Source of the DNA: Sphingomonas sp. | GTDB taxonomy: Bacteria > Pseudomonadota > Alphaproteobacteria > Sphingomonadales > Sphingomonadaceae | DNA: 50,793 bases | Assembly (NCBI GenBank): GCA_025936675.1 | Contig: JAICSX010000015.1 | Location: 1 to 50,793, forward strand | Direction: 5' to 3' | Shown here: piece after piece, positions 33,377 to 45,574 of the stretch | How the letters are laid out: the number at the start of each line of letters is the position of its first letter | How positions within the stretch are numbered: position 1 is the first letter of the stretch | The notes under the pieces: generated by a model | What the model was told of the DNA's origin: nothing | The model's database searches: none | What the model saw: only the letters and a program-made list of their open reading frames with translations | Translations under genes and position numbers: made by a program

Positions 33377-34305
33377 AACCCATTAGGATTGCCATCATAG
33401 GATTCGGCAAGATCGCAGCCGACCAGCATGCGCCGTCCATCGCGTCCAATGGCCGGTTCGAGCTGGTCGCAACGTCGAGCCGCTCGGGGCAGGGCCTTGC
33501 CCGAACCTTCACCGACTGGCGCGAGCTGATCCGCAGCACGGAAGGCCTCGAAGCGGTCGCAATCACCACGCCGCCGGGACCGCGCTACGAGATCGCACGA
33601 GAATGCATCCTGGCGGGGCTTCACTGCCTGCTTGAAAAGCCGCCGGCAGCCGGCCTCGCGGAAATCAACGACCTCGCGTGCCTCGCCGAGACCAAGGGCG
33701 TTTCGCTGTTCACCACCTGGCACGCGCAGCATCATTCGACCGTCGATGCCGCCGCAAAGGCGCTCGCTGGCAAGCGCATCAAGTCGATGGAGATTCTCTG
33801 GCACGAGGACGTTCACAAATGGCACCCGGGCCAGCGGTGGATCTGGGAGCCGGGCGGCTTCGGCGTGTTCGATCCCGGTATCAACGCGCTGTCGATCGCG
33901 ACCAAGATCTTTCCTGGCGGACTGTTCGTGAAATCGGCCGAGCTGCAAGTGCCGCAGAATGCGCAAACTCCGATCGCCGCGGATATCATTTTTTCGAGCC
34001 CGCACGCTGATGGACCGCTGCACGCCAACCTCGATTGGCGGCGAAGCGAGGGAGAGGAATGGACGATCACGATCGAAACCAGTGACGGTTCGACAGTCCG
34101 GCTGGAAGAGGGCGGAGCGAAACTGATCCTGAATGGCGGTGAGGTGCAAAGCGACGATGGCCCCGGAGAATATCCTGACATCTACCGCGCGTTCGCCGAC
34201 CTCATCGACGAGCGCCGCAGCCTGGTCGATGTCGCTCCCTTCAGGCTTGTCGCCGACTGCCTCCTGCTTGCCCGCACCACGAGCGTAGAAGCCGTTAACG
34301 GTTGA
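33373..34305 (+). CDS. gal: D-galactose 1-dehydrogenase (Gfo/Idh/MocA family)
   Basis: A 310-residue NAD(P)-dependent sugar dehydrogenase oxidising D-galactose to galactonolactone, the first step of the De Ley-Doudoroff route. A Rossmann fold begins RIAIIGFGKIAADQHAPSI. The conserved EKPPAAGL and the HEDVHKWHPGQRWIWEPGG segment, with FDPGINALSI after it, match the known Pseudomonas enzyme's pattern closely. ATG 33373 overlaps the dgoA stop. L-arabinose is often also accepted by these enzymes, so an arabinose role is possible. Confidence 0.92.
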   Translation: MKPIRIAIIGFGKIAADQHAPSIASNGRFELVATSSRSGQGLARTFTDWRELIRSTEGLEAVAITTPPGPRYEIARECILAGLHCLLEKPPAAGLAEINDLACLAETKGVSLFTTWHAQHHSTVDAAAKALAGKRIKSMEILWHEDVHKWHPGQRWIWEPGGFGVFDPGINALSIATKIFPGGLFVKSAELQVPQNAQTPIAADIIFSSPHADGPLHANLDWRRSEGEEWTITIETSDGSTVRLEEGGAKLILNGGEVQSDDGPGEYPDIYRAFADLIDERRSLVDVAPFRLVADCLLLARTTSVEAVNG

Positions 34306-34392
34306 TGGAGCAACTTCTGCCCCGGCGCATTGTTTGTCCAAAGGCCGGACCAGGAGCGTAACGAGGAAAAGCCCCGGCCGTAGGACGAGGAC

Positions 34393-35145
34393 GTGACAGA
34401 AACGACGATTGACGAACTGACCCGGGCCGACGAGGCCTTTGCGGGTAATCGCCTGCTTTCGACATTCTCGCGCGAAGCGCGGGCGCTGCTCGAACCGCAC
34501 GGCGAGATGGTGGAGCTCGATTCGGGCGAAACCGTCTTAAACGCCGGCAAGCAGGTCGAATCCAGCTTGTTCCCGGTCGGACCGACGATGATCTCCCTCT
34601 CGGTGGAGCTGAGCGGCGGCCGTTCGGCCGAGGTAGCTTCCATCGGCCGCGAAGGGGCCGTCGGCGGAATCGTCAGCTGCGGTCATGCACCCGCTTACTC
34701 GCGCGCGCAGGTGCTGGTGCCGGGGCCCGGGTTCAAGATTTCGATGGACGCGCTGGACGACGCCAAGAAGCGCTCGCCGTTCATCGAGCATCTGTTCTGC
34801 CGATTCTCCGACTATCTCCTGGCTCAGGTCATGCAGTCGGCGGTGTGCAACGCCTTCCACTCAATCCCCGAGCGCGCGGCGCGCTGGCTGCTCCATGCGC
34901 AGGATCGCGCGGGCGACCGGATCGAGCTCACGCAGGAGGCGTTTGCCGGTCTCCTCGGAGTCCAGCGAACGACAGTCAACGCGGTGATCCAGCAGCTCTC
35001 GTCTGAAGGGCTGATTTCGACTGGGCGAGGCAAAATCTTCGTTACCGACCGCGCAGGCCTCAAGCGGCGCGCGTGCGAATGCTACGAGCGCCTCGAACAG
35101 CATTTCGCAGCGGTGATCGGAACGAGCGGCCACGGCGCCGCTTAG
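34393..35145 (+). CDS. Crp/Fnr family transcriptional regulator
   Basis: 250 residues: an N-terminal cyclic-nucleotide-binding-type barrel (about 30-140) and a C-terminal winged helix with [25 protein letters not shown] as the recognition region, ending near residue 220. The Fe-S cysteines of Fnr are absent, so the signal is unknown. The GTG at 34393 has GGACGAGGA upstream. It is a single gene, not clearly part of the galactose operon, and its last four bases overlap the dihydroorotase stop. Confidence 0.9.
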   Translation: MTETTIDELTRADEAFAGNRLLSTFSREARALLEPHGEMVELDSGETVLNAGKQVESSLFPVGPTMISLSVELSGGRSAEVASIGREGAVGGIVSCGHAPAYSRAQVLVPGPGFKISMDALDDAKKRSPFIEHLFCRFSDYLLAQVMQSAVCNAFHSIPERAARWLLHAQDRAGDRIELTQEAFAGLLGVQRTTVNAVIQQLSSEGLISTGRGKIFVTDRAGLKRRACECYERLEQHFAAVIGTSGHGAA

Positions 35146-36158
35146 TCGAGCAGCCTCCAGCTCAAAGTCTCGCCGGCGTGGAACGGCACCAGTCCTCCGA
35201 TCTCGTCCGGCACCCGAACCTCGGCGCGTTCGAGCGCGACGGTGCCGTCGTTCAACGGCAATCCGTAGAAATTGGAGCCATTCACGGACGCAAACGCCTC
35301 CAGCTTGTCGAGAGCGCCTTCCTCCTCAAACACAGTCGCGTAGCTCTCCAGTGCGAACGGGGCATTGAAGATGCCCGCGCATCCGCAAGCGCGCTCCTTG
35401 GCGTGACGCGCGTGGGGCGCGCTATCTGTCCCGAGAAAGACGTTCGGCCTGCCGGAAGTGGCCGCCCTGCGGACCGCGAGCCGGTGCTCCTCGCGCTTAG
35501 CGACGGGCAGGCAATAAGCATGAGGCCTGAGGCCGCCCGAAAAAAGTGCGTTGCGGTTAATCAGCAGATGCTGCGGCGTGATCGTCGCGGCGACGCGACC
35601 GCTGGCGACGAAGTCGACGGCATCGGAGGTCGTGATATGCTCGAGAACGATCTTCAGCTCAGGAAAGTCGCTGACGATCCGCGAGAGGATGCGATCGATG
35701 AACACGGCCTCGCGGTCGAAGACGTCAACCTCAGGATCGGTGACCTCGCCATGGACGCACAGCACCATGCCGATCTTCTCCATGCGCGTCAGCGCCGGAT
35801 AGATGTTGCGGAAATCGGTGACGCCGCTCGCGCTGTTTGTGGTCGCGCCGGCAGGGTAAAGTTTCGCCGCGATCCACACGCCCTCGTCGAAGCCGCGCTG
35901 AAGCTCGTCGGCGTCAGTCTGGTCGGTCAGGTAGCAGGTCATCAGCGGCGTGAAGCCGGGCGCCGTCACTTCGAGGATACGCTTGCGATAGGCGCGCGCC
36001 GCTTCGACGCTCGTGACCGGAGGCGAGAGGTTGGGCATTACGATCGCTCGCGCAAATTGCCGCGCCGTATAGGGCGCGACGGTCGCAAGCATGTCGCCGT
36101 CGCGCAAATGCACGTGCCAGTCGTCGGGCCGGCGGATGGTCAGCGTTTGCGAAGCCAC
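35142..36158 (-). CDS. pyrC: Dihydroorotase
   Basis: A 338-residue amidohydrolase of the E. coli PyrC type, third step of pyrimidine biosynthesis. The [10 protein letters not shown] zinc motif is near the start, the carboxylated Lys lies in [19 protein letters not shown] (about 95), and later come [23 protein letters not shown] and [13 protein letters not shown]. The GTG start at 36158 is supported by GGAAGCG upstream. A 22-base gap separates it from the divergent ygfZ gene. Confidence 0.96.
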   Translation of the reverse strand: MASQTLTIRRPDDWHVHLRDGDMLATVAPYTARQFARAIVMPNLSPPVTSVEAARAYRKRILEVTAPGFTPLMTCYLTDQTDADELQRGFDEGVWIAAKLYPAGATTNSASGVTDFRNIYPALTRMEKIGMVLCVHGEVTDPEVDVFDREAVFIDRILSRIVSDFPELKIVLEHITTSDAVDFVASGRVAATITPQHLLINRNALFSGGLRPHAYCLPVAKREEHRLAVRRAATSGRPNVFLGTDSAPHARHAKERACGCAGIFNAPFALESYATVFEEEGALDKLEAFASVNGSNFYGLPLNDGTVALERAEVRVPDEIGGLVPFHAGETLSWRLLD

Positions 36159-36181
36159 GTGGCGCTTCCTAACTGAGAGCC

Positions 36182-36895
36182 ATGGCCGCTACCACCCTCG
36201 CTGACAGAGCAGTCGTCCGCCTTTCCGGCGAGGATGTGCGCGGGTTCGTGCAAGGACTCGTCACCAGCGACGTCACTGGACCGCTTCCGGTATGGGCGGG
36301 TCTGCTGACGCCGCAGGGCAAGTGCCTGTTCGATTTCATGGTTTGGTCAGATGGCGACGATCTGCTGCTCGATTGCGAAGCAGAAGCTGCCGATGACCTG
36401 ATCAAACGCCTCGCCATGTACCGGTTACGTCGAGCGATCCACATCGAGCGAGATGATTCTGCCGCCGTGCACTGGTCGAAGGATGGAGAGGAGGGCGTTA
36501 CCGATCCGCGCCTGCCGGAGATCGGCAAGCGCTGGCTTGCGCCCGCAGATGAACCGGTAAGCGGCTGGCTCGAGCACCGGCTGCACCTCGGTGTCTGCGA
36601 AGGCCGCGCCGAGCTCGGCGATCTGCTCTGGCTGGAATGCAACGCCGCTGAGCTCAATGGAGTGAGCTTCAGCAAGGGCTGCTTCATCGGCCAGGAGAAT
36701 ACGGCGCGGATGAACTGGCGGCAGAAGATCAACCGCCGCTTGTTCGTTGCCGTCGGCGGAGGCGGCGACCGGTCACGAATTGAGTACCCGGAGCTGAACT
36801 TGTCGGTGGTTCACGTGCGGGTCGATGCGATTCCCGAAAATGCGATTGTTCACGAGTGGCTGAAGACGGCGCTCGCTCAGCCAAGCACGGCGTAG
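36182..36895 (+). CDS. ygfZ: Folate-binding protein YgfZ-like
   Basis: 237 residues of the YgfZ/GcvT-like folate-binding family, involved in Fe-S cluster enzyme maintenance and tRNA modification. The signature KGCFIGQEN (about residue 165) with the conserved Cys is present; the N-terminal [17 protein letters not shown] is also typical. Shorter than E. coli YgfZ (326), as is common in this group. Its last 19 bases overlap antisense with the following cyclase gene. Confidence 0.88.
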   Translation: MAATTLADRAVVRLSGEDVRGFVQGLVTSDVTGPLPVWAGLLTPQGKCLFDFMVWSDGDDLLLDCEAEAADDLIKRLAMYRLRRAIHIERDDSAAVHWSKDGEEGVTDPRLPEIGKRWLAPADEPVSGWLEHRLHLGVCEGRAELGDLLWLECNAAELNGVSFSKGCFIGQENTARMNWRQKINRRLFVAVGGGGDRSRIEYPELNLSVVHVRVDAIPENAIVHEWLKTALAQPSTA

Positions 36896-37551
36896 GCGCG
36901 CACCGGAAAGGTCCCCATTCCGCGCACTTTCGGAGGCGCCGCGGAGAAGCGGAAGCCGCTGTCAGGAAGGCTGCCCAGACCCGTCATATGCTCGCAGATT
37001 GGGATTCCGGCGCCGAGAAGGGCGGTATGAACGGGGCGCGTCCGCACCCTTGTGTCATCGATATTGTGGCTGTCGATCCCGACGAGCGCTGCGCCCCGCT
37101 CCACGAGCAGTTCGGCCGCCGCGACGGTCAGGAACGAATGGTCGCGATAATAAGCATCGGAGCCCCAGTGCCGGTCCCAGCCGGTGTGGATCAGCACCGC
37201 GCAACCGCTGACCTCCAGTCCGTCGAAAGCGGCGGCGGCCACTCCGAGATCAGACTCAAATGGCTGCCGGACGACCAATGCTGGAAGGTGCGCGAAGGCC
37301 TCGGCGCCGACCTCGCTCAAGTCCTTGCCGTCGGCAAATCTGTGGGAGGGAACATCGACGTAGGTGCCGGTGTTGGCGACCATGTCGATCCGTCCGATCT
37401 GGAAGGTCTCTCCGCCGTCGTAATTCGCGGCGGACTGCTCGCGCGACAGGAAATCGCAAATGTGCGGGCCGGGCAGTCCCTTGTAGGTTACCATTCCATC
37501 CCTGATCACGTGACTCAGGTCGACGATCCGGCGGCTCTCGCGATCTTCCAT
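36877..37551 (-). CDS. Cyclase family protein (kynurenine formamidase-like)
   Basis: 224 residues of the metal-dependent cyclase/KynB superfamily: DLSHVIRDGMVTYKG, NTGTYVDVPSHRFADG with the HxGTHxDxPxH-type metal region, and GIDSHNIDD. Members hydrolyse formylkynurenine or other lactone/amide substrates, and the substrate here is not fixed by sequence. The start ATG at 37551 begins MEDRESRRIVDLSH; a longer frame exists but reads as shadow of the next gene. It overlaps the small membrane protein upstream by 37 bases. Confidence 0.82.
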   Translation of the reverse strand: MEDRESRRIVDLSHVIRDGMVTYKGLPGPHICDFLSREQSAANYDGGETFQIGRIDMVANTGTYVDVPSHRFADGKDLSEVGAEAFAHLPALVVRQPFESDLGVAAAAFDGLEVSGCAVLIHTGWDRHWGSDAYYRDHSFLTVAAAELLVERGAALVGIDSHNIDDTRVRTRPVHTALLGAGIPICEHMTGLGSLPDSGFRFSAAPPKVRGMGTFPVRAYAVLG

Positions 37552-37763
37552 AAAGCGACCGCTCCTATTCCCATCCAGACGACGTTGAGCGCCGTAGAGG
37601 GAATGGCACGATGCCACCAGCCGTTGATGACGAAGCCCGCGGCGCCGACGATGTTCATCCACTGATAGACCGGCGACTGGCCCGTGAGCTTGCCGGCAGA
37701 GATCAGGAGATAGGCAAGCAGGATTAGAAGCGCGCCGGCCCAGCCGACCGCCTCGACCGCCAT
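37515..37763 (-). CDS. CBU_0592-like small membrane protein
   Basis: 82 residues with three hydrophobic segments (about 6-24, 36-48, 58-72) and the pattern AGALLILLAYLLISAGKL and MNIVGAAGFVINGWWHRA, typical of the CBU_0592 family of small membrane proteins of unknown function. It lies between acnA, whose stop is 11 bases away, and the cyclase gene, and overlaps the latter, so the three are probably cotranscribed. Confidence 0.8.
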   Translation of the reverse strand: MAVEAVGWAGALLILLAYLLISAGKLTGQSPVYQWMNIVGAAGFVINGWWHRAIPSTALNVVWMGIGAVALWKIARAAGSST

Positions 37764-37774
37764 CTGGACCGCGG

Positions 37775-40453
<2,679 letters not shown>

Positions 40454-40647
40454 CGCTGTCCTTCGAGTGCTTCAAATGCGCGCTTGGATATGCACGCAAG
40501 ATGGGTGCGCCCGAGCCCTTAGCAACCCGCCGGTGAGGCCGCAAACGGGGCGCGGAGCGAGCCTCCTTGCGGCGGGCAGAACAGCCGTTGCGGCGGGCCG
40601 CGTTACCACCCCTGTTAAACGTGACATGCGCGCAATAAGTTCGATGA

Positions 40648-40869
40648 ATGACAGATGAAGGAATGACATTCAGCGCAGGGCGCGACACCGACTATTTCCA
40701 CCGGAGGGCCGAGGAAGCGCGCGCTGCCGCTTACTCGAAGGACGAGCCGCACCGCGCAGAGATCGCCGGTGAGCTCGCGCTTGCCTATGCCGCTCTCGCG
40801 CGCCGGCGCGCCAAGGCTGTGGAGATGGCCGACGAAACTCCCGCGATTCCGCTGGAGCAGCCCGCTTAA
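40648..40869 (+). CDS. Small conserved-looking hypothetical protein
   Basis: 73 residues, acidic and rich in Ala/Arg/Glu, largely helical (RRAEEARAAAYSKDEPHRAE, then ELALAYAALARRRAKA). No domain recognised; no signal or membrane segment. The pattern resembles small alphaproteobacterial proteins seen near housekeeping genes. The start is ATG at 40648 or ATG at 40663. It is convergent with the CorA gene. Moderate confidence that it is expressed. Confidence 0.55.
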   Translation: MTDEGMTFSAGRDTDYFHRRAEEARAAAYSKDEPHRAEIAGELALAYAALARRRAKAVEMADETPAIPLEQPA

Positions 40870-40870
40870 T

Positions 40871-41848
40871 TCAAATCCAGCCGCGTTTCTTGAAATAGAG
40901 ATACGGCCCGATCGCGCTGGCGAACATCAGCACCAGCGAAATCGCATAACCGTAATGCCAGCTGAGCTCCGGGAAATAATGGAAGTTCATTCCGTAGATT
41001 CCCGCAATGAGCGTCGGCGGCAGGAAAACGACTGCCGCCCATGAGAATAGCTTCATTGCTGCATTCTGCTCGATGCTGATCAGCCCGAGCGACGCGTCGA
41101 GCAGGAACTGAAGGCTGTCGATCAGATAGCTCGTGTGCTCGATCAGAGCCGTCACATCCGTGGTGAGGCTGTCGAGGTGATGGCGGATCTCCGCGCGCTT
41201 GTCCTCATGCGCTAGGTTCGAACCGCCGAAAAAGCTCAGCATTCTTACCGTACTGACCGCCGTGTAGCGGATTTTCGTAAGCAGCGTCTGGGTTCGGCCG
41301 ATGCTGGTCAGGAGCGCCGTCAGTTTCTCCGCGGGAATGCGTCGCTCGTCCTGGTTCTGGGCGAAGATCTGATGGCTGAGATCCTCCATGGTCGCGCTGA
41401 CTCGCTCGATCTCGTCGGCAAGACGATCGATGATCGCATCGAGCAGGCGAACGAAAGCGGTCGGCCCGTCCCTGACCAGCTCGGGATCTCGTCGTGCATG
41501 ATTTTCGAAGGTCCGCACCGGCTTGGGCGTCGCATAGCGGATCGTCACGAGCCTGTTTTCGGCAAGCACGAAGCCGATTGGGGTCGTCGTCGGCAGATGC
41601 TCCTCGACACCGCGAAGGGCGCTCACGGTCATGTAGAGCGCGCCGTTCTTTTCGTAGAGGCGGCTCGATGGCTCGATCTCCGCCATCTCGGCCTGCGTCG
41701 GAACGTTGACCTTGATGCACCGTTCGACGAGTGCTTCCTCCTCGCGGGTCGGCTCCTCGAGATCGATCCACGTCGCCTGCTCGGGGATGCGCTCAAGCTT
41801 GGGGTCGATGATCGACCCGTCACAATTGGGACCGTAGGCGCGCAGCAT
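40871..41848 (-). CDS. CorA-family magnesium/divalent cation transporter
   Basis: 325 residues. A long N-terminal cytoplasmic domain (1-250, helical in the second half) is followed by two C-terminal helices, with the signature GMN in AGIYGMNFHYFPE between them and a short basic end (FKKRGWI). This is the CorA pentameric channel layout; Mg is the usual ion, but Co/Ni or zinc export cannot be excluded. ATG at 41848. The N-terminal region (MLRAYGPNCDG) is shorter than in E. coli CorA. Confidence 0.92.
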   Translation of the reverse strand: MLRAYGPNCDGSIIDPKLERIPEQATWIDLEEPTREEEALVERCIKVNVPTQAEMAEIEPSSRLYEKNGALYMTVSALRGVEEHLPTTTPIGFVLAENRLVTIRYATPKPVRTFENHARRDPELVRDGPTAFVRLLDAIIDRLADEIERVSATMEDLSHQIFAQNQDERRIPAEKLTALLTSIGRTQTLLTKIRYTAVSTVRMLSFFGGSNLAHEDKRAEIRHHLDSLTTDVTALIEHTSYLIDSLQFLLDASLGLISIEQNAAMKLFSWAAVVFLPPTLIAGIYGMNFHYFPELSWHYGYAISLVLMFASAIGPYLYFKKRGWI

Positions 41849-41913
41849 CGCGGCTCATGTCAGACGAACAGCTGATCTTTGCAAGGTGAGCATCCCTGCT
41901 AAGCTTCGAATTC

Positions 41914-42468
41914 ATGCTGCGCTGGACTTGGCTAATCGCGTTTCTGATCCTTGCCGCTGCGGGTGCGACCGAGCTGTCGTTCGGCCGCAACCCGATCTGC
42001 ACGTGCGGAACTATCGAGCTGTGGGTTGGCGCACGCGACAGCCCGAAGACCAGCCAGATGCTGCTCGACTGGTACAGCCTCAGCCATGTCGTCCACGGGC
42101 TGCTGTTCTACGGAGCATTGTGGTTGATCGCACGCCGCTGCGCAGTCGAATGGCGGTTCGTCGCCGCTCTCTTCGTCGAAGCGAGCTGGGAAGTGGTCGA
42201 GAATACGCCTTTCGTCATCGACCGGTACAGGGCGACCACCGCCGCGCTCGGCTACAGCGGCGACAGCGTGCTCAATTCGATGAGCGACATCGCAATGATG
42301 GCGCTGGGGTTCCTCCTCGGCCAACGGCTTCCACTGTGGGCAGCCTTTTCCCTTGTCGTCCTGCTGGAACTTATCCCGTTATTTGTCATTCGCGATAATC
42401 TCACGTTGAATGTGTGGCAGTTGATTGCGCCAAATGACGCGTTGCAGGCGTGGCAGTCGGCAAGCTAG
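41914..42468 (+). CDS. DUF2585 family membrane protein
   Basis: 184 residues with five or so hydrophobic helices and the characteristic GRNPICTCGTIELWVG, DWYSLSHVVHGLLFYG, EASWEVVENTPFVIDRYR and YSGDSVLNSMSDI segments of the DUF2585 family, membrane proteins of unknown function found in alphaproteobacteria. Conserved Cys, His and acidic residues sit at membrane edges, which would fit an enzyme. No ribosome site is evident before the ATG. The stop is 56 bases before the PagL-like gene. Confidence 0.85.
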   Translation: MLRWTWLIAFLILAAAGATELSFGRNPICTCGTIELWVGARDSPKTSQMLLDWYSLSHVVHGLLFYGALWLIARRCAVEWRFVAALFVEASWEVVENTPFVIDRYRATTAALGYSGDSVLNSMSDIAMMALGFLLGQRLPLWAAFSLVVLLELIPLFVIRDNLTLNVWQLIAPNDALQAWQSAS

Positions 42469-42523
42469 CGCCGCAGCGGCAAAGCGATATGTAGAGTTGC
42501 CGACATCCAGAAGGGACAGGCTG

Positions 42524-43054
42524 ATGAGACTTGTTGCGACGCTCGCCGCCGCATTCGCGGTGAGCTTGATCCCGTCTGCCGCGCAGGCCGGCGAATTATT
42601 CGGCGGCGCCTATGTCCACGACGTAAAAACCCCGCTCGATCAATCCGGCCTTGAGAGCGGAATAGATCTCTCCCTGGGGTATCGGGCCGATGGCATCGGG
42701 CACCTCTTCAAGGGCGTGCTGCAGCCCTACCTGTTCGGATCCGTGAATACTGCGGGGAACACCGATTACGCGGCGGTCGGTCTCGACGCGAAATTCCTGC
42801 TCGGCAAAAACTGGTATATCCGCCCCGGTGTCGGCATTGCCGTGCACAATGGATCAGCCGGGAAATATTACCGGTATGACAAGATCGCCTTCGGCAGCCG
42901 CGTGCTGTTCGAGCCCGAGCTCGGAATCGGCACGCGGATCAATTCGCGAGTGAGTGCCGAGGCAAGCTGGGTGCACATGAGCCACGCCCAGCTGTTCGGC
43001 AAAGAAAATCCCGGAATCGACAATATCGGCGTTCGGCTGAACCTCGCGCTCTAG
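42524..43054 (+). CDS. PagL-like lipid A 3-O-deacylase/acyloxyacyl hydrolase
   Basis: 176 residues: a signal peptide (to Ala22, SAAQAG), then an eight-stranded outer membrane barrel with alternating aromatic residues. [24 protein letters not shown] near the C terminus matches the PagL catalytic segment (HxS, then NPG). The AAGGGA ribosome site precedes the ATG at 42524. PagL removes the 3-O-acyl chain from lipid A. Sphingomonads are known for glycosphingolipid outer membranes without typical LPS, so the substrate here is uncertain. Convergent with fumC. Confidence 0.82.
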   Translation: MRLVATLAAAFAVSLIPSAAQAGELFGGAYVHDVKTPLDQSGLESGIDLSLGYRADGIGHLFKGVLQPYLFGSVNTAGNTDYAAVGLDAKFLLGKNWYIRPGVGIAVHNGSAGKYYRYDKIAFGSRVLFEPELGIGTRINSRVSAEASWVHMSHAQLFGKENPGIDNIGVRLNLAL

Positions 43055-44448
43055 CGGCCGACCATCGTCTCCGGTTTGACCACGCGGTCGAAGGTCGCTT
43101 CGTCGACCAGGCCGAGCTCAAGCCCGGCCTCTTTAAGGGTCTTGCCGTGCTTGTGCGCGTGCTTGGCGATGGCCGCGGCATTGTCGTAACCGATCTCGGG
43201 CGCGAGCGCGGTGACCAGCATCAGCGAGCGGTTCATCAACTGCGCGATTCGCTCGAGGTCGGGTTCGGTCCCGTCCAACATTCGCGTCGTAAAGCTGACG
43301 ATGCCGGTCGCGAGGAGGTTGATCGAGCGGATCACGTTGGCGCCGATCATCGGCTTGAACACGTTGAGCTCGAGATGTCCCTGCATGCCGCCGATGGTAA
43401 CCGCGACGTGATTGCCGGCGACCTGGGCGGCGACCATCGTCAGCATCTCGGCCTGGGTTGGGTTGACCTTGCCCGGCATGATCGAGCTCCCCGGCTCGTT
43501 CTCGGGGAGCTTCAGCTCGCCGAGGCCGCACCTCGGGCCCGAGCCCAGCAGGCGGATATCGTTCGCGATCTTGGTGCACGCGGTCGCGATGACGTTCAGC
43601 TGTCCCGACAGCTCGACGAGCGTATCGTGCGCGGCCAGCTCGGCGAACTTGTTGGGGGCAGATGTGAACGGGAGCTGCGTTAGCCCCGCGACCTCCTTCG
43701 CGAACTCCGTCGCGAAGCCCTTGGGCGCATTGAGCCCGGTGCCGACCGCGGTGCCCCCCTGAGCAAGCCGAAACAGCCGCGGAAGCGTGCTCTCGACCCG
43801 GGCAATGCAGTCTTCAATCTGGGCTGCATAGCCGGAGAATTCCTGGCCTAGCGTCAGCGGCGTTGCATCCTGCAGGTGGGTTCGGCCGATCTTGACGACC
43901 AAATCCCAGCGCTTCGCCTGATCGGCAAGGCGGGCATGCATCTTCTTGAGTGCCGGAATGAGCCTCGAACAGACCGCTCGCGCAGCCGCAATATGCATGG
44001 CGGTGGGGAAGCTGTCGTTCGACGACTGGCTCTTGTTGACGTGGTCGTTCGGATGGACCGGTTCCTTGCCGCCGCGCTTCCCGGTGAGAATCTCGTTGGC
44101 TCGACCCGCGATCACCTCGTTCGCATTCATGTTCGACTGCGTCCCCGAGCCGGTCTGCCAGATGACCAATGGGAACTGACTGTCGAGGTCGCCACGCGAT
44201 ACCTCGGCCGCGGCCTGCTGAATCACCTCTGCGATGTTCGGTTCGAGGCCGCCAATCCGCGCATTAACTCGAGCCGCTGCCTGCTTGATGAAGCCCAACG
44301 CATGGACGATCTCGACCGGCATCTGCTCCTTCGGCCCGAACGGAAAATTCTCGATCGATCGCTCGGTCTGCGCGCCCCAATAGGAATCGGCGGGAACCTG
44401 GATGGGGCCGAAGCTGTCCGTCTCGGTGCGGGTCGTAGTGCCGGGCAT
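43051..44448 (-). CDS. fumC: Class II fumarate hydratase
   Basis: A 465-residue iron-independent fumarase of the fumarase/aspartase superfamily, converting fumarate and malate. [13 protein letters not shown] is the superfamily signature (about residue 317), and [17 protein letters not shown] and [14 protein letters not shown] are other conserved blocks. AGAGAG precedes the ATG. Upstream, a GTCATTGCGAG-type palindromic repeat fills much of the gap to sspB. Confidence 0.96.
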   Translation of the reverse strand: MPGTTTRTETDSFGPIQVPADSYWGAQTERSIENFPFGPKEQMPVEIVHALGFIKQAAARVNARIGGLEPNIAEVIQQAAAEVSRGDLDSQFPLVIWQTGSGTQSNMNANEVIAGRANEILTGKRGGKEPVHPNDHVNKSQSSNDSFPTAMHIAAARAVCSRLIPALKKMHARLADQAKRWDLVVKIGRTHLQDATPLTLGQEFSGYAAQIEDCIARVESTLPRLFRLAQGGTAVGTGLNAPKGFATEFAKEVAGLTQLPFTSAPNKFAELAAHDTLVELSGQLNVIATACTKIANDIRLLGSGPRCGLGELKLPENEPGSSIMPGKVNPTQAEMLTMVAAQVAGNHVAVTIGGMQGHLELNVFKPMIGANVIRSINLLATGIVSFTTRMLDGTEPDLERIAQLMNRSLMLVTALAPEIGYDNAAAIAKHAHKHGKTLKEAGLELGLVDEATFDRVVKPETMVGR

Positions 44449-44465
44449 AGCTCTCTTCGAAACTT

Positions 44466-44533
44466 GTCATTGCGAGGAGCGTCAGCGACGCAGCAATCCA
44501 GAGCCTGGATCGCTTCGCTGCGCTCGCGATGAC
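44466..44533. repeat. 68-bp GTCATTGCGAG...CTCGCGATGAC palindromic repeat
   Basis: Begins GTCATTGCGAG and ends CTCGCGATGAC, with inner inverted pieces (AGCAATCCA near 44491-44499 and TGGATCGCT near 44506-44514). This is the well-known GTCATTGCGAGG-type intergenic palindromic repeat of many proteobacteria. It lies between fumC and sspB, in the only spacer of that gene pair. Its GTCA/TGAC ends resemble those of the element in imuB. Confidence 0.85.
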
Positions 44534-44542
44534 CGCTCCCTG

Positions 44543-45034
44543 TTATTTTTTGCGCGTAAAGTCCACGTTGACGACGTTGGATCCGTCGTCCGCCTTCGCG
44601 GCAGGCGGTTCCTGCGGACGATCGTTTTCTGCTTCGTCGTGCTCCTCTTGGGGCACTTCGTCGGAATTGGCCTGGAAGGTCAGCGCAAATTCGACCGCCG
44701 GGTCGTGGAACTGAGTCACCGCCGCGAATGGAACGTGGAGCGTTGCGGGCACTCCGCCGAACGATAGGCCCACAGTGAAGTTGTCTTCCTCGACTTTCAG
44801 GTCCCAGAAGCGGTGCTGGATGACGATCGTCATCTCGTCAGGGAAGCGCTCCATTAAATGCTTGGGGATCGAGACTCCAGGCATCTTCGTCTTGAACGTG
44901 ATGTAGAAATGATGCTCCCCGGGAAGGCCGCCAGTCTCCTCGATCTGGCCGAGAACCCTGCCGACGACAGCCCGCAGCGCGTCCTGCACGATCTCGTCGT
45001 ACGGGATCAGACTCTCGGGGGTCTCGTCGCTCAT
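44543..45034 (-). CDS. sspB: SspB-type ClpXP adaptor (alphaproteobacterial)
   Basis: 163 residues. The N-terminal SspB fold starts IPYDEIVQDALRAVVGRVL, with HFYITFKTKMPGVSIP, VIQHRFWDL and VGLSFGGVPATLHVPFAAV matching the alphaproteobacterial SspB-alpha core. A flexible acidic linker (about 125-150) leads to a C-terminal VVNVDFTRKK that resembles the ClpX-binding tail. It delivers ssrA-tagged and other substrates to ClpXP. It is divergent from the HIT gene. Confidence 0.93.
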   Translation of the reverse strand: MSDETPESLIPYDEIVQDALRAVVGRVLGQIEETGGLPGEHHFYITFKTKMPGVSIPKHLMERFPDEMTIVIQHRFWDLKVEEDNFTVGLSFGGVPATLHVPFAAVTQFHDPAVEFALTFQANSDEVPQEEHDEAENDRPQEPPAAKADDGSNVVNVDFTRKK

Positions 45035-45090
45035 GGCTTTGTGGTAGCGGGCGGGCGAGCACGGTCAACCGGATTAATGCGGAGTCCCGA

Positions 45091-45468
45091 ATGCCGATCG
45101 ACGCCACTTTACCCTATGATGACAATAACATTTTCGCGCGGATCCTGAGGGACGAAATCCCGTCGAAGAAGGTCTACGAGGACGAGTATGCGCTTGCGTT
45201 CCACGACATCAATCCGCTCGCGCCCACGCACATCCTGGTGATCCCCAAGCGGCCATACGTTTCCTGGGACGATTTTTCGGCGAAAGCTCCGGAAGCGGAG
45301 ATCGCTGGATTCGTGCGCGCGGTAGGGAAGGTCGCGCGGGATGCTGGGCTGGTCGACAGCGGCTACAGGCTTCTCGCAAACACCGGGATGAACTCTGGCC
45401 AAGAGGTCCCCCATCTGCATGTCCATATCTTCGCCGGTCGGCCACTCGGGCCGATGCTCGCCAGGTAA
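45091..45468 (+). CDS. HIT-family nucleotide-binding protein
   Basis: 125 residues with the HINT-type fold: FARILRDEIPSKKVYEDEYALAFHDI at the start and the histidine triad HLHVHIF near residue 109. Likely hydrolyses purine nucleotide phosphoramidates. GGAG lies seven bases before the ATG. The stop is 106 bases before an amino acid permease; that gap (45469-45574) holds its promoter but no gene. Confidence 0.94.
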   Translation: MPIDATLPYDDNNIFARILRDEIPSKKVYEDEYALAFHDINPLAPTHILVIPKRPYVSWDDFSAKAPEAEIAGFVRAVGKVARDAGLVDSGYRLLANTGMNSGQEVPHLHVHIFAGRPLGPMLAR

Positions 45469-45574
45469 GCACCTTCAGGACATGTTCATCCTGCCGGCGA
45501 GCAAATGCGGGGATTGCCCTCGGCACCGCATCCGTTAGGGTCGCACAACGAATTTGTTTCCATAGGGGAGTGAG

